A stretch of DNA of 64,000 nucleotides from JAGNNV01 sp031392925 (GTDB lineage: Bacteria; Acidobacteriota; Vicinamibacteria; Fen-336; JAGNNV01), in assembly GCA_031392925.1 (NCBI GenBank), contig JANMVV010000378.1:6380-70379 (forward strand), in the 5' to 3' direction. The notes below the pieces were generated by a model. That model worked only from the letters and a program-made list of their open reading frames with translations, was not told the origin of the DNA and searched no databases. The translations under genes were made by a program, and so were the position numbers. Shown here one piece after another: positions 16,146-25,382 of the stretch (its first letter is position 1; each line of letters begins with the position of its first letter).

Positions 16146-17941
16146 AGCGGCTCCAGGCGTTGCTGGTCGGGACGCTGCTCTTCCTTCACCTCCCCGTCCT
16201 GGCCCTTGCGGTGTTTTCGTTCTCTCGCTCGCGCCTGTCCGCCTCCTTCGACGGACCGAGCCTCGTCTGGTACGAGAAGCTCCTGAACAACGGACCCCTG
16301 ATGAGAGCCATGGAGAACTCTCTGATCGTGGGCGCTTCCGCCACGCTGATCGTTGTGATCCTCGCAACCTCGGCGGCGCTCGGATCGAGAGCCGCCCCCA
16401 CCCGGACCCGCGAGCGTGCGGTCTCGCTGTTCCTCCTGCCCCTGGTGACGCCGGAGATCGTCTTCGGAGCCTCCCTTCTCGCCTTCTTCTCCCGGCTCTT
16501 CATTCCGCTCGGCCTCGGCACCGTGATGGCGGCCCACGTCGTGTTTTCGCTCTCGTTCGCGTTCTTCGTGATCCGTGCGCGCGCGCACGCTTTGCCGGTG
16601 GACGTCGAGGAAGCCGCCGCCGATCTGGGCGCCTCCCCCGGACAAGTGTTTCGCCGGGTCACCCTGCCGCTCCTGGCCCCCGGCCTCGTGGCGGCGGCGC
16701 TGCTCACGTTCTCGCTCTCCATCGACGACTACGTGGTGACGTCCTTCGTCTCGGGCGCCGGCGCCACCACCCTGCCCGTCTACATCTACTCGATGCTCAA
16801 GAGCTCGCTCTCTCCGGAGATCGCCGCGGCCTCCACCATCCTTCTCGCGGCCACCACCCTGCTGCTCTTCGCGACCGCGCTCATCGAATCGCGACCTCGA
16901 CTTTCGATGGCGGCCATGGCCGCCGGACTGTCGATCCTGGCCACGCCGGTGGTCCTTGCGAGGTCGCAACCTCGAGGAACACGCGAGCTGAATCTCTACC
17001 TGTGGTCGAACTACATCGCCCCCGAGACCATCCGGAAGTTCGAAGCGCGAACCGGGGTGAAGGTGAATCTCGATGTCTATGATTCGGCCGAGGCCCTTCT
17101 GTCGAAGATGCTGGCCGGCAACCAAGGGTACGACGTGATCTGCCCGCCCACCTACACGCTGGCGCCTCTGATCCGCGCGGGCGTCCTCGCCGAGCTCGAC
17201 CACGACCGGCTGACCCATCTCACAGGGACCGCGCCGGAGTTCCTCGGCCAGAGCTGGGACCGGGAGAATCGGTACTCCATCCCGTATCTATGGGGTGTCA
17301 CCGGGATCGCTTCCGATTCGCGACGGGTTCCATCCGTCGAGTCGTGGAACGCGCTGCTCGATCCAGGATGGAAGGGAAAGATCCTCATGCTGGACGATGC
17401 GCGCGAGGCGATCGCCTTCGGCGCGCTGCTCCTCGGCCTCGACCCGAACACGCGCGACCCCGAGTCGCTCGCACGGATCCGGAGGATCCTCGTCGAGCAG
17501 AAGCCGCTGGTGCGGGCGTACGACTCGGCGAGCTTCGACGACGCGGTTCTCTCGGGCGAAGTGACCCTCGCGCAATCGTGGTCGGGCCAGATCGCTAAGA
17601 TCATGAAGGAGGCGCCGTGGGTGCATTTCACCATCCCTCGCGAAGGCGCCATGGTCTTCGTGGACAATCTGGCCATACCGAAGAACGCGCCGCACGCGGA
17701 CCTCGCTCTTGAATTTCTCGACTTCGTGATGGAGCCGGACATCGCGGCCGAGATCTGCCTGACCACGGGGTACTCGACGCCGTCGCGCGCGGGCCGCGCG
17801 CTCCTTCCCCAGGCGGTACAGAACAATCGGGCCATGTTCCCGTCCGAGGCACAGATGAAGCAGCTTCGGCCGTTCGAGGATCTGGGCGAGGCCGCGGCCC
17901 TTCACGATCGCTTGTGGACCGAAGTGAAGTCGGGGCGCTGA
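16142..17941 (+). CDS. PotC permease fused to PotD-like substrate-binding protein
   Basis: 599 residues, about twice the size of PotC. Residues 1-248 are a permease with an EAA loop at about 156-176 (EEAAADLGASPGQVFRR). An extra hydrophobic segment at about 252-274 follows. Residues 280-599 are a PotD-type periplasmic binding domain: LNLYLWSNYIAPETIRKFE, AGNQGYDVICPPTYTL, IPYLWGVTGIA and VFVDNLAIPKNAPH. The added membrane segment would carry the binding domain to the periplasmic face, tethered to its own channel, so no separate lipoprotein is needed. There is no stop or frame change at the junction. PotCD fusions are known in some lineages. No free binding-protein gene is seen nearby, which supports a functional fusion. 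Confidence 0.92.
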   Translation: MKRLQALLVGTLLFLHLPVLALAVFSFSRSRLSASFDGPSLVWYEKLLNNGPLMRAMENSLIVGASATLIVVILATSAALGSRAAPTRTRERAVSLFLLPLVTPEIVFGASLLAFFSRLFIPLGLGTVMAAHVVFSLSFAFFVIRARAHALPVDVEEAAADLGASPGQVFRRVTLPLLAPGLVAAALLTFSLSIDDYVVTSFVSGAGATTLPVYIYSMLKSSLSPEIAAASTILLAATTLLLFATALIESRPRLSMAAMAAGLSILATPVVLARSQPRGTRELNLYLWSNYIAPETIRKFEARTGVKVNLDVYDSAEALLSKMLAGNQGYDVICPPTYTLAPLIRAGVLAELDHDRLTHLTGTAPEFLGQSWDRENRYSIPYLWGVTGIASDSRRVPSVESWNALLDPGWKGKILMLDDAREAIAFGALLLGLDPNTRDPESLARIRRILVEQKPLVRAYDSASFDDAVLSGEVTLAQSWSGQIAKIMKEAPWVHFTIPREGAMVFVDNLAIPKNAPHADLALEFLDFVMEPDIAAEICLTTGYSTPSRAGRALLPQAVQNNRAMFPSEAQMKQLRPFEDLGEAAALHDRLWTEVKSGR

Positions 17942-17966
17942 TTTGAGGCTTGTGAAAGACTGACGC

Positions 17967-18170
17967 ATGGCCGAGTCGATGGAACACCCGATCCGCCTAC
18001 CTCCCGAAGCCAGATGCCCGACGCACGGCGCGATTCTCCAGGCTGACGCCACGTGCGGGTGCGTCTTCCCTTTCCATATCCTTCTCTGGAGACGGGGACC
18101 GGTGATCGACGGCGTCAGGGCGCAGCCCTCAGGAGGTCGCACGCGCCGCCCGGCCGGAGGGCCCTCCTGA
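17967..18170 (+). CDS. possible 67-residue protein with a Cys/His cluster
   Basis: An ATG reading frame fills most of the gap between the PotCD fusion and the DUF1697 gene. It ends in a TGATG overlap with the latter. Residues 17-34 include CPTHG and CGC spaced like a small zinc-binding knuckle (C-x2-H ... C-x-C). The C-terminal third is Arg/Gly/Pro-rich and low-complexity, as expected from GC-rich non-coding frames. I recognise no family. The overlap argues for a gene; composition argues against. Confidence 0.35.
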   Translation: MAESMEHPIRLPPEARCPTHGAILQADATCGCVFPFHILLWRRGPVIDGVRAQPSGGRTRRPAGGPS

Positions 18171-18712
18171 TGCGCTGCGTAGCCTTCCTGAGAGCCATTA
18201 ATGTGGGTGGCAGCCATCTCGTGAAGATGGACGCCCTGAGAGCAACTTTCGAGGATCTCGGCTTCGCGAACGTCGAAACCTTCATCGCGAGCGGCAACGT
18301 CATCTTCGACGCCCGCTCGAAGGACCTGGCGGCGGTCGAAAGGAAGATCGAGCAGGTTCTCGAGAAGAGGCTTGGCTACGAGGTGGCGACCTTCATCCGG
18401 TCGCTCTCCGAGGTGCATAAAATTGCGCTCTACCAGCCATTCTCTCCCTCGGCGATGGCCTCCGCGGTCTCGGTCAGTGTCGGTCTGCTCAAGGCGCCGC
18501 TTCCGGATGCGACGCGGGCGGCGCTTGCGGGGCTCAAGACCGACATCGACGACTTCCACACCAACGGCTCGGAGCTCTACTGGCTCTGCCTGAAGGGGCA
18601 GGGCCAATCGAAGATCTCGAACGCGGTCTTCGAGCGCGCGCTGAGGGTCAAGGCTACATTCCGCGGTCTGCGGACCATGGAGAAGCTCGCGGCGAAGTAC
18701 CCGAACGCCTGA
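18170..18712 (+). CDS. DUF1697 family protein
   Basis: 180 residues. The DUF1697 pattern is present from the first residues: AFLRAINVGGSHLVKMD, then LGFANVETFIASGNVIF and a C-terminal RALRVKATFRGLRTMEKLA. The family is widespread, about this size, and of unknown biochemical role. The ATG at 18170 begins exactly at the family's N-terminus. The upstream in-frame extension is Arg/Pro-rich and not homologous-looking. The start overlaps the stop of the small upstream frame. Confidence 0.9.
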   Translation: MRCVAFLRAINVGGSHLVKMDALRATFEDLGFANVETFIASGNVIFDARSKDLAAVERKIEQVLEKRLGYEVATFIRSLSEVHKIALYQPFSPSAMASAVSVSVGLLKAPLPDATRAALAGLKTDIDDFHTNGSELYWLCLKGQGQSKISNAVFERALRVKATFRGLRTMEKLAAKYPNA

Positions 18713-18757
18713 GGCACGTCTCCACTCGTCTCCTGGTAGTTGACCCCAGCCGGCCCG

Positions 18758-19453
18758 TCACTTCGTGACCGACACCGACAGCCGGGCGCCGCGCGGGATT
18801 TCAACCTCGTCACCCTTCATGATGAGGACGGCCCCGGCTCCGGCCGCCGCGCCGATGACGGTGCCGATGGCCGCGCCCTTCCCGCCATCCTTGATGGCGC
18901 CGATGATGAGGCCGCCCACCGCCGCTCCGGCGACGATCTTCTTGTCCTTGCCGGAGGTGGACGCGGCCAGGCTGTCGATGGTCTCAGTGGCGATGGAGAT
19001 CTTCTCTCCCTTCTCCATCACCGCGTCGAAACCGACGACCAGATGGGCGCGGCCTTTCACCCGCTTCGCGGACACCGCGACGAGCACCCGGCCGCGGACC
19101 TCGGCCCCCTGGTCGAGCTTGAAGCCTTGAAGGGGCACATCCTCCGTCAGCACCGCGAACACGGGATCGCCCTCCCGGCTGGTGGCGGTGGAGACCGCAG
19201 TCCGAATTTCGATGGGCAGGAGCGTCCCGGCGGGGACATTGAGCCGAACCCGCACGGGCGCGGTGGGCGCCGCCGGAGCGGCATCCCTGGTTTCCCTCGC
19301 CGGCGCGGAAGCGGCGGAGGCGGGAGCCGGCACGACCGCAGCCGGCCGGGCCGGAGTGGCCGCCGCCACCGGAGGGGGCGTTTGCTGAGCGCCCTGCACG
19401 CATCCGAGGGGTAGAACGGCCATCGCAATGAGAATTCCGGTGAGTTTCATCAT
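18758..19453 (-). CDS. glycine-zipper lipoprotein
   Basis: 231 residues. The N-terminus is a lipoprotein signal with lipobox LPLGC at about residue 17. An Ala/Pro-rich linker follows (about 25-70), then a beta-rich domain (PAGTLLPIEIRTAVSTATS to about 170). Near the C-terminus is a glycine-zipper helix pair (GAAVGGLIIGAIKDGGKGAA and IGTVIGAAAGAGAV). Such proteins sit in the periplasm or at the outer membrane and often insert into or stabilise membranes. I took the ATG at 19453, which starts the lipoprotein signal; the in-frame extension to 19516 lacks signal character. The gene diverges from the S9 peptidase gene. Confidence 0.85.
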   Translation of the reverse strand: MMKLTGILIAMAVLPLGCVQGAQQTPPPVAAATPARPAAVVPAPASAASAPARETRDAAPAAPTAPVRVRLNVPAGTLLPIEIRTAVSTATSREGDPVFAVLTEDVPLQGFKLDQGAEVRGRVLVAVSAKRVKGRAHLVVGFDAVMEKGEKISIATETIDSLAASTSGKDKKIVAGAAVGGLIIGAIKDGGKGAAIGTVIGAAAGAGAVLIMKGDEVEIPRGARLSVSVTK

Positions 19454-19547
19454 GTGACACAGTAGCGCGGCCGGACACGAAGCGTCTGTATCCTTCGTCA
19501 CGACGACGGCGGGCAACGACGCTCACAACTCTCAAGGAATCATCCAA

Positions 19548-21515
19548 ATGAAGAGACATCTGACCGGCGCGCTTCTTCTGCTGAGCGTCATCTCGCCCGC
19601 CCACGCGGGCAACCGCGTGATGGAGGCGAAAGACATTCCGGCCATCCGGACGGCCCAGGATGCTCAGGTGTCGCCGGACGGCCGCATGGTCGCATTCGTG
19701 GTCAGCGAAGTGGACGAGAAGGAGAACGTCTATCAGACGGATATCTGGCTCGTGAACACGGGCGGCGGAGACCCCTTCCGCTTTACCCAGGCCAAGAAGA
19801 ACGATCGCTCGCCGCAGTTCTCGCCGGACGGCACGAAGCTCGCCTTCATCTCGGAGCGCGAGGACAAACCGCAGATCTTCCTCGCCGACGTGCGCGGCGG
19901 CGAACCCTGGAAACTCTCCGACCTGAAGGGCGGCGTCTCGGGGTTCGCGTGGAGCCCGGACGGCACCTGGATCGCGGCCCTGTCCAGCGACGCGCCCTCC
20001 GAGGAGGAAGAGAAGCGGACCAAGGCCAAGCATGACGAGCGCGTAGTGGATAAGGACTTCCGCATGGCCCATCTGCATCGGATCGATGTGGCCACGAAGG
20101 AGACGAAGCGACTCACCGAAGGGGCTTTCACGCTCTCCGATGCTCGTGTCTCGCCGGACGGCGCCGAGATCGCAGCGGTTCGCCGGCCGACACCAAAGGC
20201 CGATGACTCTAGCGCCTCGGACATCGTGATCGTGCCCGCGGCCGGCGGTGCGCCGCGGCTGCTCTTCGAAAACTCCGGGGCGGACTCATCGCCGCGCTAC
20301 TCACCCGATGGCCGCACCATCGCTTTCCTGACCCGCGACGGAAAGCGGCCCCGCACCGGAACGGATTCGATCGCCTTGATTCCGAGGGCCGGCGGCGCGA
20401 TCACGCGGCTCACCCCGGTGGACCTGAACCCCGGCACGATCCTCTGGTCGAGCGATGGAGCCTCCATCCTCTTCACCGTCACCGTAGGCGTCGAAGGACG
20501 GCTCTACTCCGTTTCGACCAAAGGCGGTGCGCCGCGCGCTCTGCTGAGCGGGGCGTACACCGTGTCTTCACCGGTGCTCGCATCGAGCGCTCCCTCGCTT
20601 GTCTATCTGCGGCAGGATCCGCGCTCGCCCAACGATATCTACGTCCAGGCCGTCGACGCGGCCTCGCTTCCGACCGCCTCAGCGACCGCCAAACGCCTGA
20701 CCACTCTCAATCCGATGCTCTCCGACTTCGCTCTCTCCGCAACCGAGGTGATCCGATGGAAGGCTCCGGACGGCCGTGAGATCGAGGGCCTGCTTCATCG
20801 ACCCCTTGGCTCGACCGGGAAGAAACTGCCGCTCATCGTGCACGTTCATGGCGGTCCCTCGGGTGCTTACACCCTGACCTTTCCCGCCGCGATGAACAAC
20901 TACCACCACATCCTCACCGGCCGCGGCTACGCGGTGTTCCAGCCCAATTTCCGCGGGAGCACGGGCTACGGCGACGACTTCCAGCGCCTGAACGTGAATG
21001 ACTGGGGCAAGGGCGACTTCCAGGACATCATGAGCGGCGTCGATTCCCTGATCGCGAAGGGTGTCGCCGATCCGGATCGCATGGCCCTGCATGGATGGAG
21101 CTACGGCGGCTACATGTGCGCGTGGTCGATCACCCAGACGACACGCTTCAAGGCAGCGAGTTGTGGCGCCGCGCTCACCAACCTCTTCAGCATGTACGGG
21201 ACCAACGACATTCCATCTACTCTCGACGACTACTTCGGCGGCTCGCCCTACGCGAACGCCGATGGCTACTGGAAAGCTTCCGCCATGGCCTGGGTCACGA
21301 AGGTGAAGACGCCGACCCTGATCCTCCACGGCCAGGCCGACGATCGCGTGCCCACGAGCCAGGGTCAGGAGCTGTACCTCGGCCTCAAAAAGCTGGGCGT
21401 GCCCACCGAATTCGTGACCTATCCGCGGGAGCCGCACGGCTTCCGTGAGCCCAACCATCAAGTCGACAAGATCGAAAGGGAACTCGCATGGTTCGCTAAG
21501 TGGGGCGTGAAATGA
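19548..21515 (+). CDS. secreted S9-family peptidase (acylaminoacyl/dipeptidyl type), first of two
   Basis: 655 residues with a signal peptide ending near SPAHAGN. A seven-bladed-propeller-like region with DGRMVAFV / SPDGTKLAFIS / SPDGTWIAAL repeats covers about 30-390. The alpha/beta-hydrolase domain follows: HVHGGPSGAY, NFRGSTGYG, nucleophile elbow GWSYGGYM, the aspartate in HGQADDRVP and the histidine in PREPHGF. The prolyl-oligopeptidase fold restricts substrates to short peptides, here probably in the periplasm. It is coupled by an ATGA overlap to a second member of the same family, suggesting a paired peptide-scavenging unit. Confidence 0.93.
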   Translation: MKRHLTGALLLLSVISPAHAGNRVMEAKDIPAIRTAQDAQVSPDGRMVAFVVSEVDEKENVYQTDIWLVNTGGGDPFRFTQAKKNDRSPQFSPDGTKLAFISEREDKPQIFLADVRGGEPWKLSDLKGGVSGFAWSPDGTWIAALSSDAPSEEEEKRTKAKHDERVVDKDFRMAHLHRIDVATKETKRLTEGAFTLSDARVSPDGAEIAAVRRPTPKADDSSASDIVIVPAAGGAPRLLFENSGADSSPRYSPDGRTIAFLTRDGKRPRTGTDSIALIPRAGGAITRLTPVDLNPGTILWSSDGASILFTVTVGVEGRLYSVSTKGGAPRALLSGAYTVSSPVLASSAPSLVYLRQDPRSPNDIYVQAVDAASLPTASATAKRLTTLNPMLSDFALSATEVIRWKAPDGREIEGLLHRPLGSTGKKLPLIVHVHGGPSGAYTLTFPAAMNNYHHILTGRGYAVFQPNFRGSTGYGDDFQRLNVNDWGKGDFQDIMSGVDSLIAKGVADPDRMALHGWSYGGYMCAWSITQTTRFKAASCGAALTNLFSMYGTNDIPSTLDDYFGGSPYANADGYWKASAMAWVTKVKTPTLILHGQADDRVPTSQGQELYLGLKKLGVPTEFVTYPREPHGFREPNHQVDKIERELAWFAKWGVK

Positions 21516-23476
21516 GAAGGCTTTTCCTGGCCGCCCTCCTCGTCCCATCGTTCGCCCTCGCCGACACACGCGTGCCGACCATCGATGACATGGTGGCGCT
21601 GAAGCGCGTTTCTCAGCCTGCGGTGTCTCCCGACGGTTCGCGCGTGGCCTACGTCGTCCGCAAGGCCAACTGGGAGGAAAACGCGTTCGAGACCGAGATA
21701 TGGCTCGCCGACGCGCGGTCCGGGACATCGCGCGCATTTACCCAGTCGAAGAAGTCTTCGGAGGCCCCGAGCTTCTCGCCGGACGGTTCATCGCTCGCCT
21801 TCCTCTCCGACCGCGATGGGAAGCGACAGGTCTACGTGATGAGCCTTTCGGGCGGCGAGTCGCGCAAGCTCACCAGCGCGGAAGAAGGCGTGTCGCGTTT
21901 CGCCTACTCGCACGATGGGAAGCGGATCGCCTTTGTCGCCTCGGACCCCAAGACCGAGGCCATGAAGGATAGGCAGAAGCTCTACGGCGAGGTGACCATC
22001 GAGGACGAGGCCACGAACCCCGCTCACCTGCACGTCATCGGTGTCCTTAGCGAAACCACGAAGCGCCTGACCTCCGGCACGTTCGTGGTGGGCTCCTTCG
22101 ACTGGTCCCCCGACGATCGCGAGATCGCGTTCGACTTCAGCCAGAGCACCGATCCGTCGTTCGGGGTCACGTCGAACCTCTCGGTGGTGGATGCCGACAC
22201 CGCCATGGTTCGCCCGCTCGTCACCCAGGACGGGCCGGATGAAAGCCCACGCTACTCGCCCGACGGGCAGCAGATCGCCTTCACCACCGCGATGCAGGAG
22301 GTGGCGGCGTTCTATTACAAGAACCGCAAGGTGGCGACGATCCCGGCCAGGGGCGGGGCGATCACGGTCCTCGCCGCGACCTTCGACGAGGATCCGCAGC
22401 TCGTGGCCTGGAACAAGGGCGGGATCTTTCTCGCCGCGAATCAGAAGACGGAGGCGGGCCTCTTCACCATCGATCCGGCCGCAAAGACGGTCGCACGCAT
22501 TCCCCTCGAGCGGCCGATCGCCGCGGGGTTCGCGTTCAGCGGCGACGCCACCACTCTCGCTTTCGTCGGAAGTTCGTCTTCGGCCTACCCGGAAGTCTTC
22601 GCCGGGCCGGCCAGGGGCGGCGCGGCCAGGAGGCTGTCGGAGGTGAGCGGCGGACTGGCGGCGTTCACCCTCGGAACCAGCGAAGTGGTTTCGTGGAAGA
22701 GCACGGACGGCGCCACCATCGAGGGCGTCCTGCGAAAGCCCGCGGGCTACCAGCCCGGATCCCTGGCTCCCCTTCTCGTCATCATCCACGGCGGCCCGAC
22801 CGGGATCTCGCGGCCGAGTCTTTTCGGCGCAACCTACGTCTACCCCATGGAGGCGTGGCTCGCGAAGGGTGCGCTCATCCTCGAACCCAACTACCGGGGC
22901 AGCGCCGGCTACGGCGAGGCGTTCCGGTCCCTCAACGTCCGCAATCTCGGCGTGGGTGATGCCTGGGACGTGCTCTCAGGAATCGACAGCCTGATCGCAA
23001 AGGGCCTGGTCGACAAGACGAAGGTCGGGGTCATGGGCTGGAGCCAGGGCGGCTACATCTCGGCCTTCCTCACCACGCACGACTCGGCGCGTTTCCGCGC
23101 GGTCTCGGTGGGTGCGGGAATCTCGAACTGGGTCACGTACTACGTGAGCACCGACATCCATCCCTTTACGCGCCAGTATCTGAAAGCGACGCCCTGGGAC
23201 GACCCCGAGATCTACCGCAAGACATCACCCATGACCTACATCAAGGGAGCGAAGGCGCCGACCCTCATCCAGCATGGCGACTCGGATCAGCGGGTTCCCG
23301 TCTCCGATGCCTTCGAGTTGTACCAGGGGTTGCGCGATCAGGGTGTCGAGACCCGGCTCGCGCTCTACAAGGGCTTCGGCCACGGACTCAACAAGCCGAA
23401 GGCGCTGCGCCATGCCCTCCAGGAGAATCTCGACTGGTTCGACAAGCACCTTTTCGGAGCGACGAGTGCGAAGTAG
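21512..23476 (+). CDS. secreted S9-family peptidase, second of two
   Basis: 654 residues starting with a signal peptide (RRLFLAALLVPSFALA). Propeller repeats (SPDGSRVAYVV, SPDGSSLAFLSD, SPDGQQIAFTT) precede the hydrolase domain, which has IIHGGPTGIS, NYRGSAGYG, nucleophile GWSQGGY, HGDSDQRVP and GFGHGLNKP. It is a paralogue of the preceding gene but clearly diverged, with SQGG in place of SYGG at the nucleophile. The ATG at 21512 overlaps the upstream stop by four bases; an in-frame alternative four codons earlier exists. lpxB begins six bases after its stop. Confidence 0.93.
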   Translation: MRRLFLAALLVPSFALADTRVPTIDDMVALKRVSQPAVSPDGSRVAYVVRKANWEENAFETEIWLADARSGTSRAFTQSKKSSEAPSFSPDGSSLAFLSDRDGKRQVYVMSLSGGESRKLTSAEEGVSRFAYSHDGKRIAFVASDPKTEAMKDRQKLYGEVTIEDEATNPAHLHVIGVLSETTKRLTSGTFVVGSFDWSPDDREIAFDFSQSTDPSFGVTSNLSVVDADTAMVRPLVTQDGPDESPRYSPDGQQIAFTTAMQEVAAFYYKNRKVATIPARGGAITVLAATFDEDPQLVAWNKGGIFLAANQKTEAGLFTIDPAAKTVARIPLERPIAAGFAFSGDATTLAFVGSSSSAYPEVFAGPARGGAARRLSEVSGGLAAFTLGTSEVVSWKSTDGATIEGVLRKPAGYQPGSLAPLLVIIHGGPTGISRPSLFGATYVYPMEAWLAKGALILEPNYRGSAGYGEAFRSLNVRNLGVGDAWDVLSGIDSLIAKGLVDKTKVGVMGWSQGGYISAFLTTHDSARFRAVSVGAGISNWVTYYVSTDIHPFTRQYLKATPWDDPEIYRKTSPMTYIKGAKAPTLIQHGDSDQRVPVSDAFELYQGLRDQGVETRLALYKGFGHGLNKPKALRHALQENLDWFDKHLFGATSAK

Positions 23477-23482
23477 AGACGC

Positions 23483-24607
23483 ATGCCGCGGCTTCTGATT
23501 TCATGCGGTGAGCCCTCGGGCGAGTTCTACGCCGCCGAACTCGTGGCCGAGTTGCGCCGGCGACGCCCCGACCTCGAGGCCATCGGTCTCGGAGGCGACC
23601 TTTTGGCCGCGGAGAACGTGCGCCTGCTCGCCCACCTCAAGGATCTCGCGGTGGTGGGCCTGTTCGAGGTCTTGTCCCATCTGCGGAGGATCAAGGCACG
23701 GTTCGATTCGGTGGTCGCGGAGGCGGCACGGTTCCGGCCCGATGTGGCGGTCCTGATCGACTATCCCGACTTCAACCTGCGCCTCGCCCGTGAACTGAAC
23801 ACGCTCGGCATTCCCGTCGTCTACTACGTCTCGCCGCAACTCTGGGCCTGGCGTCGGGGACGGATCAAGGACGTCAAGCGCGATGTCGCGAAGATGCTCG
23901 TGATCTTCCCATTCGAGGCGCAGATCTATCGCGATGCGTCCGTGCCGGTCGCGTTCGTCGGGCATCCGCTGATCGACCACGTGAAACCGCCGGAGAACCG
24001 CGCGGCCATCGCGAGAAAGCTCGGGCTCGAAGGCGACCGGCCGGTGATCGCCCTGCTTCCGGGCAGCCGGAACAAGGAGGTGGGGTTCAATCTCCCGCCG
24101 ATGCTGGGTGCGGTGAAACTCCTTCGCGAGAAACGGCCCGACCTTCAATTCGTCCTGGCCGCGGCGCCGCACCTGCGCGCGAATGCGCTTCAGGAAGCGA
24201 CGGCCGCGGGCATCACCATGAGGGACGGCGCGACCCGCGACGTGCTCTCGTCGGCCCGGGTCGCGATCGTGGCCTCCGGAACCGCCACCGTCGAAACGGC
24301 ACTCACCCTCACCCCAATGGTGGTCGTTTATCGACTCTCCGCCCTGACCTACGTTCTCGGCAAGCCCCTGGTCAGCGTCTCGAACTATGCGATGGTGAAC
24401 CTGATCGCCGGCCGTGTGGTCGTGCCGGAGTTGATCCAGAACGACTTCACACCCGCCCGGGTGTGCGAGGAGACCCTCCGCGTTCTTGACGAGGGCGCCC
24501 CGCGCGCCGAGATGCTCAAGAACCTGCAGGAAGTGCGAGAGAAGCTGGGCAAGGGCGGCGCCACCCGCCATGCCGCCGACGAGGTCAGCGCTTTTCTACC
24601 TCAGTGA
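23483..24607 (+). CDS. lpxB: lipid-A-disaccharide synthase
   Basis: 374 residues, the normal size. Family motifs in order: SCGEPSGEFYAAELV at the N-terminus, VLIDYPDFNLRLAR, YYVSPQLWAWRRGRI, FVGHPLID, LLPGSRNKEV and ASGTATVETAL. It joins UDP-2,3-diacylglucosamine and lipid X to form the tetraacyl disaccharide of lipid A at the inner face of the cytoplasmic membrane. Its presence shows an LPS-type outer membrane. It follows the S9 peptidases by six bases and overlaps the convergent membrane-protein gene at its 3' end by seven bases. Confidence 0.95.
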   Translation: MPRLLISCGEPSGEFYAAELVAELRRRRPDLEAIGLGGDLLAAENVRLLAHLKDLAVVGLFEVLSHLRRIKARFDSVVAEAARFRPDVAVLIDYPDFNLRLARELNTLGIPVVYYVSPQLWAWRRGRIKDVKRDVAKMLVIFPFEAQIYRDASVPVAFVGHPLIDHVKPPENRAAIARKLGLEGDRPVIALLPGSRNKEVGFNLPPMLGAVKLLREKRPDLQFVLAAAPHLRANALQEATAAGITMRDGATRDVLSSARVAIVASGTATVETALTLTPMVVVYRLSALTYVLGKPLVSVSNYAMVNLIAGRVVVPELIQNDFTPARVCEETLRVLDEGAPRAEMLKNLQEVREKLGKGGATRHAADEVSAFLPQ

Positions 24608-25380
24608 TGGCCCTGATGCGGGCTCTCGGGCAGGGCCGGCGGCAGGTTGACGGGCATCGCTGAATTCAGGATCCGTCCCCAGGTCGGCGCGAGCGAGGCC
24701 TTGAGCGTCCAGTCGGTGAGGATCAGAAAGGCCGCGAGAAGAACCCAGGACCGCAGGTTCTTCCACGGCGGTGCTGGATAGCGGAAGATGCGGGAAAGAA
24801 CGGGCCCCGCGAGAACCACGCCGAGGACGCAGAACGCGGCCACCCGGCAGATCGCCCACGGCTGCCAGCCGAAGAACAAAGTGGCCCACCAGGGCGCCCC
24901 CGCGCGGTGGATCGAGGCCACGTACCCGTTCATGTAGTTGGTGAGGACGGCCCCGCCGATGATCGACGCCAGACTGCCGGAAAACAGACTCACGAAGACG
25001 AAGACCACGAGATGCGTGACGTGCAGGGGCAGGAAGCGGCGCCAGTTCCCTTCTGTTCCACCCCCGAACCGAATCCACTGGAACATCTCCTGGCGGTACT
25101 CGGGACCGTTGAAGACCCGGGGCGGGAAACCGTCCGTGGTGGGCCACAGCGCGAGGCACACCGTTCCTAAGACGGCAAGCGCCAGCGGAAAGACGAGCAT
25201 GAGCAGAATCGCGCCACGCAGGTCGCCCGCGCGAAGACGGCGCGCCATGATCCACCAGGCCGGCAGAGCGTTCAGAACGGGCAGAAGGAACCAGGGATCG
25301 AGGGCGAGCCCGACGGGGTAGGAGAGAGCGATGGCGCCGATCAGCAGAGTGGCATCACGGCGGATCGGCTCCGCGGTCAT
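24601..25380 (-). CDS. multi-pass membrane protein of unknown function
   Basis: 259 residues with about six or seven hydrophobic segments (for example LIGAIALSYPVGLAL and VVFVFVSLFSGSLASIIGG). A long hydrophilic loop with WPTTDGFPPRVFNGPEYR lies between the second and third. The C-terminus is His-rich (PESPHQGHH). I recognise no family. It is the last gene of the minus-strand string after the PfkB kinase, starting 2 bases after that gene's stop, so it is co-transcribed with a metabolic operon. The NYMNGY segment with small residues could line a channel; that is a guess. Confidence 0.8.
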   Translation of the reverse strand: MTAEPIRRDATLLIGAIALSYPVGLALDPWFLLPVLNALPAWWIMARRLRAGDLRGAILLMLVFPLALAVLGTVCLALWPTTDGFPPRVFNGPEYRQEMFQWIRFGGGTEGNWRRFLPLHVTHLVVFVFVSLFSGSLASIIGGAVLTNYMNGYVASIHRAGAPWWATLFFGWQPWAICRVAAFCVLGVVLAGPVLSRIFRYPAPPWKNLRSWVLLAAFLILTDWTLKASLAPTWGRILNSAMPVNLPPALPESPHQGHH

Positions 25381-25382
25381 GA

